Source: Desulfuromonadales bacterium (GTDB lineage Bacteria; Desulfobacterota; Desulfuromonadia; Desulfuromonadales; Syntrophotaleaceae). Taken from it: a stretch of 43,309 nt of DNA. Below the pieces are notes generated by a model. It was not told the DNA's origin, searched no databases, and saw only the letters and a program-made list of their open reading frames with translations. The translations under genes and the position numbers were made by a program. How positions within the stretch are numbered: position 1 is the stretch's first letter; each line of letters starts with the position of its first letter. The DNA is taken from assembly GCA_030154185.1 (NCBI GenBank), contig JASKKK010000019.1:1-43309 (forward strand), in the 5' to 3' direction. This document shows, piece after piece, positions 33,826-42,353 of this stretch.

Positions 33826-35451
33826 ATGACCAGAGCCCGCCTATCACCACAGCCCATGGATTTGCTGAAGACGGCGCTGATCAAATTGATCAAGCTGATC
33901 AAAACCGTCCGCTTTTATCCGCCGGAGCATCCCACCCTCAAGCATGTAGGCGAAGAAACGGCGCATGCTTTTGAACCGTTACTGCGAAATGGTAATCTGG
34001 TCATAAAAGTGCGCAAAGACAGCATGGTGTATGATACCGAAGCGATCGGTCGGGAGCACGCTTCGATCCGCAGCCTGGGTCATTTCCTGTTTACTCGGCG
34101 CGTGCAGCAATTGCTGTTTTTGCCGGAACTGACAGTTCGCGACCTCATCATATTTGCCCGACAGGCCACTCTCAAACCCGCGGACATCCAAGCCGGGGGC
34201 GGACTGCAGGAACTTCTTCTTAACCAGCAGGCAGCCGGCATATGGATCAATGAACTCGATCTGTCGGTAATCCGAGCCACCAAAGAGCGCATGCGCCATC
34301 TGACCGAAACGCCTGCCGCCGGCAGCGAGCCTGCCTCAAAGACACCCGGGAAGGGGGATCAGCAAATCCAATACCGGGACGGCATCACCACGGAAACAAC
34401 TGGAGACGCTCAACTGAATGAGCATATCATCAATCAGCTCTCCCTCACACAGATTCTCAACCAACTGCCCGGTGAATCTTCAGAGCGCCGCTTCCAACAG
34501 CTTCTTAATAGAATCCCGACACTGCTTGTGCAGCATCTTTCCGAGCAGCATTTGCCGCTGGTACTGCAGACATTCCAGGCGTTGACCTCTTTGCTGAACG
34601 ATCGCCAGCTCAGCAAACCACGGCGCAACAATGCCATCAACTGCCTAAACCGAACAGCGGATCAAGACACCATCATCTACCTGATTAATATGCTTTGCAT
34701 GCGCGGCGTCCCTCGAACGCTACGCGATCAAAACATACAGACCCTGGTTTTGCTGGGGGAAAAATCGGCCAAGCCATTGATAAACCGCCTTGCCGGCGAA
34801 AAAGACACCCTGGCCCGCAAGCTTCTCTCGACAACCCTGGCAACTCTGAAAAATGCAGCCGTACCCGATCTTCTCAAAGCACTTCATGACCATCGCTGGT
34901 ACATGGTGCGCAATGTCGTCGCCATTCTCGGACAAATCGGCAGTCCCGGTATCGTCGACCATCTTATACCGCTATTATGGCATGCGGACTTACGCATAGC
35001 TCGTGAAAGCATCCGGGCTCTTGCACGCATCGGTGGCGACAAAACGGTCGAGGCACTGCTGCAACTGATTGACAGCGGTCAAAGAGAGCTCTATCCTCAA
35101 GCCATTATTGCATTGGGAATCATAAGGAATCCGGCGGCGGTACCGAGTCTTGTAAGAATCGTGAAACGACGCGATCCCTTCAAGAAAAAAACCGAACTTA
35201 AGATTTCGGCCATCAAGGCTCTTGGGCGTATAGCATCGCCCGAAGCGACCCCTGTTCTGGAACGCCTGGCTAAGCGACGTCGCAGATGGGGACGGTCTCG
35301 GCAGGCAGCTTTACGCGTTCAGGCAATTGCCGCTCTTGCGCAGATAGGCAATCCCGGATCCCGTCCGACCCTGGAGGCCCTTTGTCGCGACCCTGACCAG
35401 CGCATCGCCCAATTTGCCTCCAGACAACTGAAGCAGTGGCCCAAGGCGTAA
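33826..35451 (+). CDS. HEAT-repeat protein with a YPxEHP N-terminal module
   Basis: Protein of 541 residues, function unknown. The first 150 residues form a module beginning LIKTVRFYPPEHPTLKHVG, which also opens the next gene (GLRLYPVEHPLIRKQL), including a following strand-rich part (KDSMVYDTEAI here, QDTLFINDHLF there) and FL-rich helices. Residues about 200-540 are tandem HEAT-like helical repeats (for example NAAVPDLLKALHDHRWYMV, SPGIVDHLIPLLWHADLRIA, NPAAVPSLVRIVKRRDP), a protein-interaction surface. No catalytic motif is visible. It is four bases upstream of the HD-GYP gene, so the two are almost certainly co-expressed. A scaffold or sensor role is inference. The start codon lacks a strong ribosome binding site. 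Confidence 0.82.
   Translation: MTRARLSPQPMDLLKTALIKLIKLIKTVRFYPPEHPTLKHVGEETAHAFEPLLRNGNLVIKVRKDSMVYDTEAIGREHASIRSLGHFLFTRRVQQLLFLPELTVRDLIIFARQATLKPADIQAGGGLQELLLNQQAAGIWINELDLSVIRATKERMRHLTETPAAGSEPASKTPGKGDQQIQYRDGITTETTGDAQLNEHIINQLSLTQILNQLPGESSERRFQQLLNRIPTLLVQHLSEQHLPLVLQTFQALTSLLNDRQLSKPRRNNAINCLNRTADQDTIIYLINMLCMRGVPRTLRDQNIQTLVLLGEKSAKPLINRLAGEKDTLARKLLSTTLATLKNAAVPDLLKALHDHRWYMVRNVVAILGQIGSPGIVDHLIPLLWHADLRIARESIRALARIGGDKTVEALLQLIDSGQRELYPQAIIALGIIRNPAAVPSLVRIVKRRDPFKKKTELKISAIKALGRIASPEATPVLERLAKRRRRWGRSRQAALRVQAIAALAQIGNPGSRPTLEALCRDPDQRIAQFASRQLKQWPKA
33877..33903 (+). repeat. Triplicated 9-base repeat coding Leu-Ile-Lys
   Basis: Three tandem 9-base units (33877-33885, 33886-33894, 33895-33903), each with the core TGATCAA, encode LIK-LIK-LIK in the first helix of the HEAT-repeat protein. 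Copies differ by one or two bases. Confidence 0.7.
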
Positions 35452-35455
35452 CATC

Positions 35456-36787
35456 ATGCAAAGCGATGCTCTAAAACAATGGGTAAGCAGTCTGTCGGGA
35501 GCCCTTAAAGGACTGCGCCTGTACCCTGTCGAACACCCTCTTATCCGGAAACAACTGCGGGAAACACACCGCATGCTCGGCAACCTGCTGCAAGGCAACT
35601 CAAAATTGCGCCTCGGGGTGTTGCAGGACACCCTGTTTATCAATGATCACTTGTTTACCGACAATCATGCGCCGGCGGAAAACCTGGGTCGCGTGCTGCA
35701 GGAAAAACAACTTGCCGGCATGGAGTTTCTGAAAGGAATCCCCGAGGTCGAACTCAAACTCTTCATGCAATTTCTCAACGGCACCGCATTGGGACATGAA
35801 GAATTCGAGGCCCTGTTCCAACAACACGATATCCGCCATATCCGATTTTTGCCCGAAGAGCAGGAAGAAGACACCGGTCGACAATCGGCACGAAAAATTT
35901 TCGGGCGGGCCCTGAAAGTCGTCAACTCCATATTCCAAGATGTCCGCATGGGACGCATACCTTCATCGGCAGAAGCCCACAAGGTGGTAAAGGACATGGC
36001 CCGCATGACCATTGCGGATCCCCACGCCCTGCTGGCACTGAGTCTCCTGAAAAACTACGACAACTACACATTTACCCACTCGGTAAACGTCTCCGTTCTT
36101 GCCCTGGCCGTCGGCAGGGCGGCAGGGCTGTCGGAAGAGGAATTACGGACCCTTGGAATCGGCAGCCTGCTTCATGACATCGGCAAACTCAAAATAGACC
36201 TCGCCATAATCAACAAACCGGGAAAGTTGACGGAAAAGGAATTTGCCGAGATTAAAAAACACCCCCAAATGGGAGCGGAAATCTTTGATCAAATGGGAGG
36301 CATGAACCACAATGCGCGTACCATTGTCCTCGGACACCATCTGCATTTCGACCGACAAGGCTATCCTCAGGAGCCCCTTATCGACGGCCCATTCGACCTC
36401 ATCGACATGACCACCATCGCCGATACCTACGATGCCATAACCACTCTGCGCCCATATCAGCGTCCGATCACTCCGCGAAGGGCCATCAAAGAATTGCTTT
36501 TCCACGCAGGCAGCCTGCTGCACCCCGAGTACCTGGAAAAATTCATCTTCTCACTCGGAATCTACCCCGTCGGGACAATGGTCCGCCTGGATACCAACGA
36601 AATAGCCATCGTCGGGCAAGTCGGGATTGACAATCCAGATTCAGTTCAATTGAAAATCCTATTCGACTCCACGGGAACCCAACTCGAAACCCCACAGATC
36701 GTCAACCTCGACGCCGATCAGAACAAGCGGATCATTTCCGAAGTCGACCCCTTTATAAAAAGGGTGGAAGTCATCGATTATCTCTGA
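35456..36787 (+). CDS. HD-GYP domain protein, probable cyclic-di-GMP phosphodiesterase
   Basis: A 443-residue cytosolic protein. The N-terminal 140 residues match the module that opens the preceding gene (RLYPVEHP and following). The HD-GYP domain occupies about 180-370: HD in LLHDIGKLKID (about 240), KKHPQMGAEIF, the LGHHLHFDRQGYP signature (about 293-305) and ADTYDAITTLRPYQRP, so the metal ligands look intact. The tail (about 375-443) includes VRLDTNEIAIVGQV, usual after HD-GYP domains. The expected reaction is c-di-GMP to pGpG or GMP. It forms an operon with the HEAT protein (4-base gap) and is convergent with a second HEAT protein. Confidence 0.9.
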   Translation: MQSDALKQWVSSLSGALKGLRLYPVEHPLIRKQLRETHRMLGNLLQGNSKLRLGVLQDTLFINDHLFTDNHAPAENLGRVLQEKQLAGMEFLKGIPEVELKLFMQFLNGTALGHEEFEALFQQHDIRHIRFLPEEQEEDTGRQSARKIFGRALKVVNSIFQDVRMGRIPSSAEAHKVVKDMARMTIADPHALLALSLLKNYDNYTFTHSVNVSVLALAVGRAAGLSEEELRTLGIGSLLHDIGKLKIDLAIINKPGKLTEKEFAEIKKHPQMGAEIFDQMGGMNHNARTIVLGHHLHFDRQGYPQEPLIDGPFDLIDMTTIADTYDAITTLRPYQRPITPRRAIKELLFHAGSLLHPEYLEKFIFSLGIYPVGTMVRLDTNEIAIVGQVGIDNPDSVQLKILFDSTGTQLETPQIVNLDADQNKRIISEVDPFIKRVEVIDYL

Positions 36788-36820
36788 CCCCCTTTCCAGC
36801 CTCGCCCAACGACATCCACA

Positions 36821-37411
36821 TCAGGAAGATGGTTTGGCCGGGGCATCGACCCCCAGGCACCCCAGAGCCTTGACCGCCGCCCGCCGAACCCGCAATCTTT
36901 CGTCCTGAACATGCTTCAGAACGACACTCTCGGCATCTGCGGATGCAATGCGGCCAAGCGATTCCAGGGCAGCGACAACCAATTCTTCGTCGTCACTGCT
37001 CAATACGGAAGCCAGAAAGGGTACGAGGCGACGGTCGGAGTAATTGCCCAGGGCACACGCAGCATGCACCCGCACGGCAGGATGCGGATCTTTCAAATGG
37101 CGCACCAGATATTCCATTGCCTTGGCCTGTTTTTTCCGGCCGAGCACCTGGATGGCGGCACATCGGATATCCGCATCGGCAACCTTGAGCGCCGCGAGCA
37201 ACGGTGGGAAAACCCGGGAACTCTGCACTTTTTCAAGGGCAAAAACAGCACGCACCTGCTGACCACGGTTGCCCGATTTCAGAATCTGAAGAATATCATC
37301 CAAGCCCTGAGCGGCCTCCAGCCGCTCCAAAGCCTCCGCTGCAGCTTGACGGACTTCTTCATCCGCGTCGCGCAATGCATTGCACAAGGCCTGCCGACGC
37401 TTTTCGAGCAT
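36821..37411 (-). CDS. HEAT-repeat protein
   Basis: A 196-residue, almost entirely helical protein made of about five to six HEAT or PBS-lyase-type repeats. Typical units are DEEVRQAAAEALERLEAA, DADIRCAAIQVLGRKKQ, HPAVRVHAACALGNYSD and RLRVRRAAVKALGCLG. No signal peptide, membrane segment or catalytic motif is visible; such proteins bind other proteins, and some serve as lyase-like or scaffold factors. I chose the ATG at 37411 because GAGGT lies seven bases upstream; GTG at 37420 is in frame but overlaps that site. It is convergent with the HEAT/HD-GYP pair, 33 bases away, which suggests a linked function. Confidence 0.82.
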   Translation of the reverse strand: MLEKRRQALCNALRDADEEVRQAAAEALERLEAAQGLDDILQILKSGNRGQQVRAVFALEKVQSSRVFPPLLAALKVADADIRCAAIQVLGRKKQAKAMEYLVRHLKDPHPAVRVHAACALGNYSDRRLVPFLASVLSSDDEELVVAALESLGRIASADAESVVLKHVQDERLRVRRAAVKALGCLGVDAPAKPSS

Positions 37412-37918
37412 AGCACTCACCTCATCGTATGGTTGCGACTGTCAGAAAGATACAAGAAAATATCCGAAAAACACCCCTGCCATCTCGGAGCAATCTGCGA
37501 AATTGTATTCCACCTGTCCTTTGCGGAAACCGTTCGAGAGAGTTGGCCCATCCCGAAATTCATAAAAAAACTAGCAGAAAACCTCCTCAGGGACAATGAT
37601 CTTATGGTCCGAAAGTGGCTGCTTGCCGTTTTTACCGACAGTGCTCGCCCTTGCGATTTGCCTCTCTCATAACTTGTTGACATTGTGGTCCCAAGGAGCC
37701 ACCATCGACATTCCAGCCTCTCCGTATACACAAAAAACCCCATGATGCAAGCTATTTGGTTGAATTGAAAAATCCAAACTGTTATCATCTTATGGTTATA
37801 CTTCTGCCTTGATGCCATCCTTTTTAGGCCGTGCGGTTGAGAGCAGAAGCAGGAAATGCTTAATTTTTGATCTCTCACGGGATCAATTTTGCCGTTTCTA
37901 TTTTATGCTGGAGAAAAT
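37412..37918. other. Long intergenic region before nfnA
   Basis: No gene is supported. The open frames on both strands have no known motif and a composition unlike the neighbours. It holds a candidate promoter at 37760-37788. The stretch is AT-richer than its surroundings around 37700-37900. I see no tRNA, insertion sequence end or large repeat. Confidence 0.5.
37760..37788 (+). promoter_or_regulatory. Candidate nfnAB promoter
   Basis: TTGAAT (37760-37765), a 17-base spacer and TATCAT (37783-37788) match a sigma-70 promoter, about 130 bases before the nfnA start. Confidence 0.45.
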
Positions 37919-38776
37919 ATGTTTGAAGTTTTGCAAAACGATATGCTGGCACCCAATGTGCACCGCATGGTTATCCGTGCTCCACGCATTGCCAAAGCCA
38001 GACAACCCGGCCAATTCGTCATTGTGCACCCCGAATCCGGAGGTGAGCGTATTCCTCTGACTATCGGGGATGCCGACCCTCAGGCAGGAACCATCACCCT
38101 GTTCATTCAGGCCGTCGGAGCCTCTACCCTTAAAATTGTGAACACTCCGGTGGGCGATTCCCTGCGTGACATCGCCGGCCCTCTGGGCAAACCGACGGAA
38201 ATCGAAAAATGGGGACGCGTCGCATGCATCGGCGGCGGACTCGGCACCGCGGTTTTGTATCCCCTGGCGAAGGCTCTGGCAGATGCCGGCAACGAAGTAA
38301 CAACCATCATCGGCGGACGTTCGAAACCGTTTATCATTCTGGCCGATGAGCTGAAGACCTTTTCCAAGGAACTGCTGATCGCAACCGAGGACGGCAGCCT
38401 TGGGCAAAAGGGATTCGTGACCAACGTATTGCAGGAGCTGATCGATGCCCCCGACAACCGTCCTCACGCGGTTTTCGCCATAGGTCCGGTCCCCATGATG
38501 CGGGCTGTGGCGGAACAAACCCGCCCGTTCGGAATAAAGACGATTGTCAGCCTGAATCCTATCATGATTGACGGCACCGGCATGTGCGGGGGGTGCCGTG
38601 TCAAGGTCGGGGACGAAACCAAGTTCGCCTGCGTCGACGGCCCGGAATTCGATGGCCACCTTGTCGACTTCGGACTGCTCATGGATCGCCTGTCCATGTA
38701 TCGCGAAACCGAAGCAAAAATTCTTTCGGAATTGCCGGAAGAGTTGCGCGATAAAATCATTAAAGTGAAAAGATAA
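37919..38776 (+). CDS. nfnA: NAD-dependent ferredoxin:NADP oxidoreductase, subunit A
   Basis: Small subunit of the electron-bifurcating transhydrogenase NfnAB (also described as sulfide dehydrogenase subunit). It couples NADH and reduced ferredoxin to NADP reduction in the cytosol. The 285-residue product has an FAD-binding RIPLTI (44-49), the NAD-binding CIGGGLGTAVLYPLAKAL (103-120) and a C-terminal [2Fe-2S] site with Cys223, Cys226 and Cys238 plus nearby Asp218, consistent with the mixed Asp/Cys ligation reported for this subunit. GGAGA lies shortly before the ATG at 37919; an in-frame start at 37889 adds ten residues. nfnB follows after eight bases. Confidence 0.92.
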   Translation: MFEVLQNDMLAPNVHRMVIRAPRIAKARQPGQFVIVHPESGGERIPLTIGDADPQAGTITLFIQAVGASTLKIVNTPVGDSLRDIAGPLGKPTEIEKWGRVACIGGGLGTAVLYPLAKALADAGNEVTTIIGGRSKPFIILADELKTFSKELLIATEDGSLGQKGFVTNVLQELIDAPDNRPHAVFAIGPVPMMRAVAEQTRPFGIKTIVSLNPIMIDGTGMCGGCRVKVGDETKFACVDGPEFDGHLVDFGLLMDRLSMYRETEAKILSELPEELRDKIIKVKR

Positions 38777-38784
38777 TATACATT

Positions 38785-40197
38785 ATGAATAAAAAACTGA
38801 CCTCCAAAGATCGCATGGCTATTGAGCGGGTAAAAATGCCCGAACAGGATCCCAAGCGCCGCAACAGCAATTTTGAGGAAGTCAATCAGGGACTTACCGA
38901 AGAACAAGCCATCCGCGAAGCGCAACGTTGCCTGCTGTGCAAAACCCGGCCCTGTGTCGCCGGCTGTCCGGTACGGGTCCGGATCCCCGAATTCATCGCC
39001 GCACTGGCCGAGGGAGACCTGCCCGAAGCAGCGCGCATTCTTCTCGAAGAGAATACCCTGCCGGCTGTTTGCGGTCGGGTCTGTCCGCAAGAAACCCAGT
39101 GCGAAAAAGTCTGCGTACGTGGGTCCAAGGGCTCACCGGTTGCTATCGGCTACCTTGAAAGATTTGTTGCCGATTGGGCCCTGGCGCACCCTGAAAAACT
39201 GCCCAAGGAAAACAAACCCGAACCGACGGGCAAAAAGGTTGCCATTGTCGGCTCCGGACCGGCCGGACTCACCATAGCTGGAGAACTGGCCCGCATGGGA
39301 CATGCCGTGACCATATTCGAGGCGTTGCACGATACCGGTGGGGTTTTGCGCTACGGCATCCCGGAATTTCGACTTCCCAAGCGCATTGTCGATATAGAAG
39401 TTGAGCGACTCAAAAATCTGGGCGTTGAAATCGAATGTAATGTCGTGGTCGGCAAAACGGTAACCCTCGAGGAACTGCGGGAAGAATTCGATGCCGTTTT
39501 TATCGGCAACGGCGCCGGCCTGCCGATTATGCTGAACATCGATGGCGAAAATCTCAAAGGTGTCTACTCCGCCAATGAATACCTGACCCGCGTCAACCTG
39601 ATGGCTGCCTGGCGCGAGGATGTGCCGACCCCCATCATCCACGGCAAGCGGGTGGCGGTCATCGGCGGAGGCAATACTGCGATGGATGCCGTTCGAACAT
39701 CCAAGAGGCTGGGCGCCGAACGTTCGATCATTGTATACCGACGCACCGAAGTTGAAATGCCTGCGCGCAACGAAGAGATCCAGCACGCCAAGGAGGAGGG
39801 CATCGAATTTATCCTTCTGGCGTCACCGATCGAAATTCTCGGCGATGAGAACGGTTGGGTCAAGGGGCTGTTGTGTCAGCGTATGAAACTCGGAGAACCC
39901 GATGCCTCCGGCCGACGAAGACCGGTCCCCATCGAAGGCGACACGTTCGTTCTGGATGTCGATGTCGTGGTCAACGCCATCGGCACCCGAGCCAATCCTT
40001 TACTGACTGCAACCGCACCGGACCTGAAACTGAACAAATGGGGCAACATCGAGACCGATGACAACGGTGCCACCAGCCTGCCCGGCGTATTTGCCGGCGG
40101 CGACATCGTGCGCGGCGGCGCAACAGTCATTCTCGCCATGGGCGATGGCAAATCGGCGGCCGTGGCTATTGACAAGTACCTGAACCAAAAAAACTGA
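38785..40197 (+). CDS. nfnB: NAD-dependent ferredoxin:NADP oxidoreductase, subunit B (GltD-like)
   Basis: Large subunit of NfnAB, carrying the bifurcating FAD and two [4Fe-4S] clusters. The 470-residue product has N-terminal cluster motifs CLLCKTRPCVAGCP and CGRVCPQETQCEKVC, an FAD-binding VAIVGSGPAGLTIAGELARMG (split around residue 155-170), GGVLRYGIPEFRLPK, and an NADPH-binding VAVIGGGNTAMDAVRTSKRLGA region. Alone it resembles the glutamate synthase small subunit, but the adjacent nfnA makes NfnB the better call. NfnAB balances NADH, NADPH and ferredoxin in fermenting and syntrophic anaerobes. A strong terminator follows. Confidence 0.93.
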   Translation: MNKKLTSKDRMAIERVKMPEQDPKRRNSNFEEVNQGLTEEQAIREAQRCLLCKTRPCVAGCPVRVRIPEFIAALAEGDLPEAARILLEENTLPAVCGRVCPQETQCEKVCVRGSKGSPVAIGYLERFVADWALAHPEKLPKENKPEPTGKKVAIVGSGPAGLTIAGELARMGHAVTIFEALHDTGGVLRYGIPEFRLPKRIVDIEVERLKNLGVEIECNVVVGKTVTLEELREEFDAVFIGNGAGLPIMLNIDGENLKGVYSANEYLTRVNLMAAWREDVPTPIIHGKRVAVIGGGNTAMDAVRTSKRLGAERSIIVYRRTEVEMPARNEEIQHAKEEGIEFILLASPIEILGDENGWVKGLLCQRMKLGEPDASGRRRPVPIEGDTFVLDVDVVVNAIGTRANPLLTATAPDLKLNKWGNIETDDNGATSLPGVFAGGDIVRGGATVILAMGDGKSAAVAIDKYLNQKN

Positions 40198-40220
40198 AAC
40201 ACGTTGTGCCCATGCCTCTT

Positions 40221-40254
40221 AAAGCCCGTGCCGATATCGGCACGGGCTTTTCTC
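40221..40254 (+). terminator. Rho-independent terminator after nfnB
   Basis: A perfect 30-base palindrome (AAAGCCCGTGCCGA and its complement, 40221-40250) followed by TTCTC. It starts 24 bases after the nfnB stop and may work in both directions. Confidence 0.85.
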
Positions 40255-40306
40255 GTGTATTCGAGCAACACTGGACCCGCACATCAAAAAACGCTATTGT
40301 GAAACG

Positions 40307-41644
40307 ATGAACACACATCCCCGCGACTTACAGGATCACCTTGCCACCATTCTCGACAGCGTTGCAGACGGCGTTTTCACCGTCAATGGCGATATGTGCA
40401 TCACCTGGTTCAATCAGGCGGCGGAACGCATCACCGGCTTCTCTCGTGAAGAAGCTCTCGGGCAACGTTGCTGCGAAATATTCCGCAGTTCCATCTGCTT
40501 TACCGACTGCCCGGTGAGAAAGGCCATGGAGACCGGTTCGAGCGTGGAGAACAAGGAAATCGACATCCTCGACCGTCACAATCGAGAAATCCCTATTTCG
40601 GTTTCCGCCTCGGTGCTCCGCAATGCCGAAGGCGAAGCGGTTGGTGGCGTGGAAACATTCAGAGATATGAGCCGTATCCATGCCCTGCAACGAGAAGTCA
40701 CTGAAAAATATCGTTTCCAGGATATGGTCAGCCGCAACCCGGAGATGCGCAAACTCTTCGACGTCCTTCCGGACATTGCAGCCAGCAACGCCACCGTTCT
40801 GCTTCAGGGGGACAGCGGCACCGGCAAGGAGCTTTTCGCTCGCGCCTTGCATAATCTCAGTCCGCGTAAACATGCTCCCCTGGTTATTCTGAACTGCGGT
40901 GCATTGCCGGAGCAATTGCTGGAGGCCGAAATATTCGGCGCACGCAAGGGAGCCTATACAGGCGCCACCGAGGATCGACCGGGCCGACTGCAGCAGGCTG
41001 AAGGCGGCACCCTGTTTCTCGATGAAATCGGCGACCTGCCTCTCCCCTTGCAGGTCAAATTACTTCGGGTGCTGGAAAATCGCGAATATCAGCCTCTTGG
41101 CGCCCGGCGGCCGCGCAAGGCCGATGTCCGATTCATTGCCGCAACCCACCAGGACCTCGAATCGATGGTCCAGAAAAAGCTTTTCCGGCAGGATCTTTAT
41201 TTTCGCCTCAATGTCGTTCCTCTACGCATTCCTTCGCTGCGACAAAGAAGTGAAGACATCCCCCTGCTTCTCGAAATGGCGCTGGAGCGCTTCAACGGTA
41301 TCTATGATAAAAAACTGCGCGGCTTTTCCCCTGAAGCCATGTCTCTTTTACTCGACTACGATTATCCGGGAAATGTGCGGGAACTTCTCAATCTGATTGA
41401 ACGCGCCGCCATCCTTTGCCGGGGTGAAATTATCGAAACGCAACATCTGCCGTCCTCTTTGAGTACAGCCGTTCCCTTGCATGCATCGAGGGACTCCGCG
41501 CACCCCCGAACCATGCCCTCTGCCGACCAGCTGCACGCCCTGCTGGCACGCTGCAACGGTAACCGCACGACCGCCGCCCGCCAATTAGGCGTTAATCGAA
41601 GCACGCTATGGCGTTGGCTCAAACGCCTGCAGGAATCGGCCTGA
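40307..41644 (+). CDS. Sigma-54-dependent transcriptional activator with Cys-rich PAS domain
   Basis: NtrC-family enhancer-binding activator of 445 residues. Order: PAS domain (about 8-122), AAA+ domain (about 138-365) with Walker A GDSGTGKE (168-175), the sigma-54 contact loop GAYTGA (215-220), Walker [13 protein letters not shown] and the arginine-finger region, and a Fis-type helix-turn-helix (about 405-445, [20 protein letters not shown]). No receiver domain, so it senses directly. The PAS carries Cys55, Cys56, Cys64 and Cys68 ([15 protein letters not shown]), which could bind a metal or cluster or act as a thiol sensor. Repeated TGCAAC sites and a weak -24/-12 element follow its stop codon, so the NifX-MinD genes are its likely targets. 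Confidence 0.93.
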   Translation: MNTHPRDLQDHLATILDSVADGVFTVNGDMCITWFNQAAERITGFSREEALGQRCCEIFRSSICFTDCPVRKAMETGSSVENKEIDILDRHNREIPISVSASVLRNAEGEAVGGVETFRDMSRIHALQREVTEKYRFQDMVSRNPEMRKLFDVLPDIAASNATVLLQGDSGTGKELFARALHNLSPRKHAPLVILNCGALPEQLLEAEIFGARKGAYTGATEDRPGRLQQAEGGTLFLDEIGDLPLPLQVKLLRVLENREYQPLGARRPRKADVRFIAATHQDLESMVQKKLFRQDLYFRLNVVPLRIPSLRQRSEDIPLLLEMALERFNGIYDKKLRGFSPEAMSLLLDYDYPGNVRELLNLIERAAILCRGEIIETQHLPSSLSTAVPLHASRDSAHPRTMPSADQLHALLARCNGNRTTAARQLGVNRSTLWRWLKRLQESA

Positions 41645-41657
41645 CCGTTGCCCAACC

Positions 41658-41739
41658 TGCAACGAATGCAACACATTTTGCAACACTCATAACTATCTGC
41701 AATTTTACCAACAATCCATTCCACCGTTGCAAGTGCAAC
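41658..41739. promoter_or_regulatory. Cluster of TGCAAC half-sites, candidate activator binding sites
   Basis: TGCAAC occurs at 41658-41663, 41667-41672, 41679-41684 and 41734-41739. The last forms a perfect inverted repeat GTTGCA-AG-TGCAAC (41726-41739). The 11-base TGCAACACTCA is exactly repeated 55 bases apart. This fits an upstream activator sequence for the Fis-type activator just upstream. Confidence 0.6.
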
Positions 41740-41838
41740 ACTCAACGCCTTTCCAAAATATCCTCCACCATCTCTCTCAAAAAACACAACATACCGTAAT
41801 CCCTGATTTTTTTGAAAGATTTCTCTTCTTCAGCAACA

Positions 41839-41853
41839 TGGCATGATCCGTGA
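41839..41853 (+). promoter_or_regulatory. Weak candidate sigma-54 promoter
   Basis: TGGCAT (41839-41844) followed by GTGA (41850-41853) resembles a -24/-12 element (TGGCAC, five bases, TTGC). The -24 half is good, the -12 half poor. The expected start would lie only a few bases before the ATG at 41868. Confidence 0.35.
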
Positions 41854-41867
41854 TAATACTCTAAATC

Positions 41868-42353
41868 ATGAGCCAACACTTCTTACCTTCTGGATCTTTA
41901 CGCCTGGCACTGCCCTGCTACGAGAACCGTGTCATGCCGCGATTCGGCATCGCTCGGACCTTCGTATTTGCAGATGTCCGTAGTCAAACCAGGCAAATTG
42001 TACAAATCGCCGAGCAGACCTGGGAGCCGGATAAAGAATTGGACCTTCCGACCTGGCTTCATTTGAACCATGTAGACGGAATTCTTTGCGGCGGCATACA
42101 CCCCCGTTTCCAGATTGCCCTCGAAACAGCAGGCATGTGGGTTATATGGGGATTTCGGGGAGAGATCGATAGCGTTTTGCATCAATGGCTGAATTCGGAC
42201 AATTTGGAGACAATTTCCAAGGATAACTTCGGATTCGTCAGCTGTTGCCGCTTGCAAAAAACCTCGAAGCCCGGATCTTTTTTAAATCAACCTGCCAAAG
42301 GAGAACAAAATCATGAAAATCGCCATCACTGCCCAAGGAAACAGTCCCGATAG
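41868..42353 (+). CDS. NifX/NifB C-terminal-like (dinitrogenase iron-molybdenum cofactor) family protein
   Basis: Single-domain protein of the NifX/NafY/NifB-C family, which binds metal-cluster precursors. Of 161 residues, about 8-115 match: LALPCYENRVMPRFGIARTFVFADV at the start, a central LNHVDGILCGGIHPRFQ and GMWVIWGFRGEIDSVLHQWL, corresponding to the usual VDVLICGGI and GIRVI motifs. The extra 45-residue tail runs 41 bases into the next gene in another frame and ends in a non-homologous reading of it. No clear ribosome binding site precedes the ATG at 41868, so the start is uncertain. No nif structural genes are visible here, so a cofactor role outside nitrogenase is likely. Confidence 0.72.
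   Translation: MSQHFLPSGSLRLALPCYENRVMPRFGIARTFVFADVRSQTRQIVQIAEQTWEPDKELDLPTWLHLNHVDGILCGGIHPRFQIALETAGMWVIWGFRGEIDSVLHQWLNSDNLETISKDNFGFVSCCRLQKTSKPGSFLNQPAKGEQNHENRHHCPRKQSR

Noticed and set aside
37417-37878. Minus-strand open frame of 153 codons before nfnA
   Set aside because: Composition is unlike coding sequence here, it has no motif, and it runs through the nfnA promoter region.
37412-37918. c-di-GMP riboswitch or other known RNA element
   Set aside because: No conserved GEMM core motifs are visible in this region or in the other intergenic gaps.
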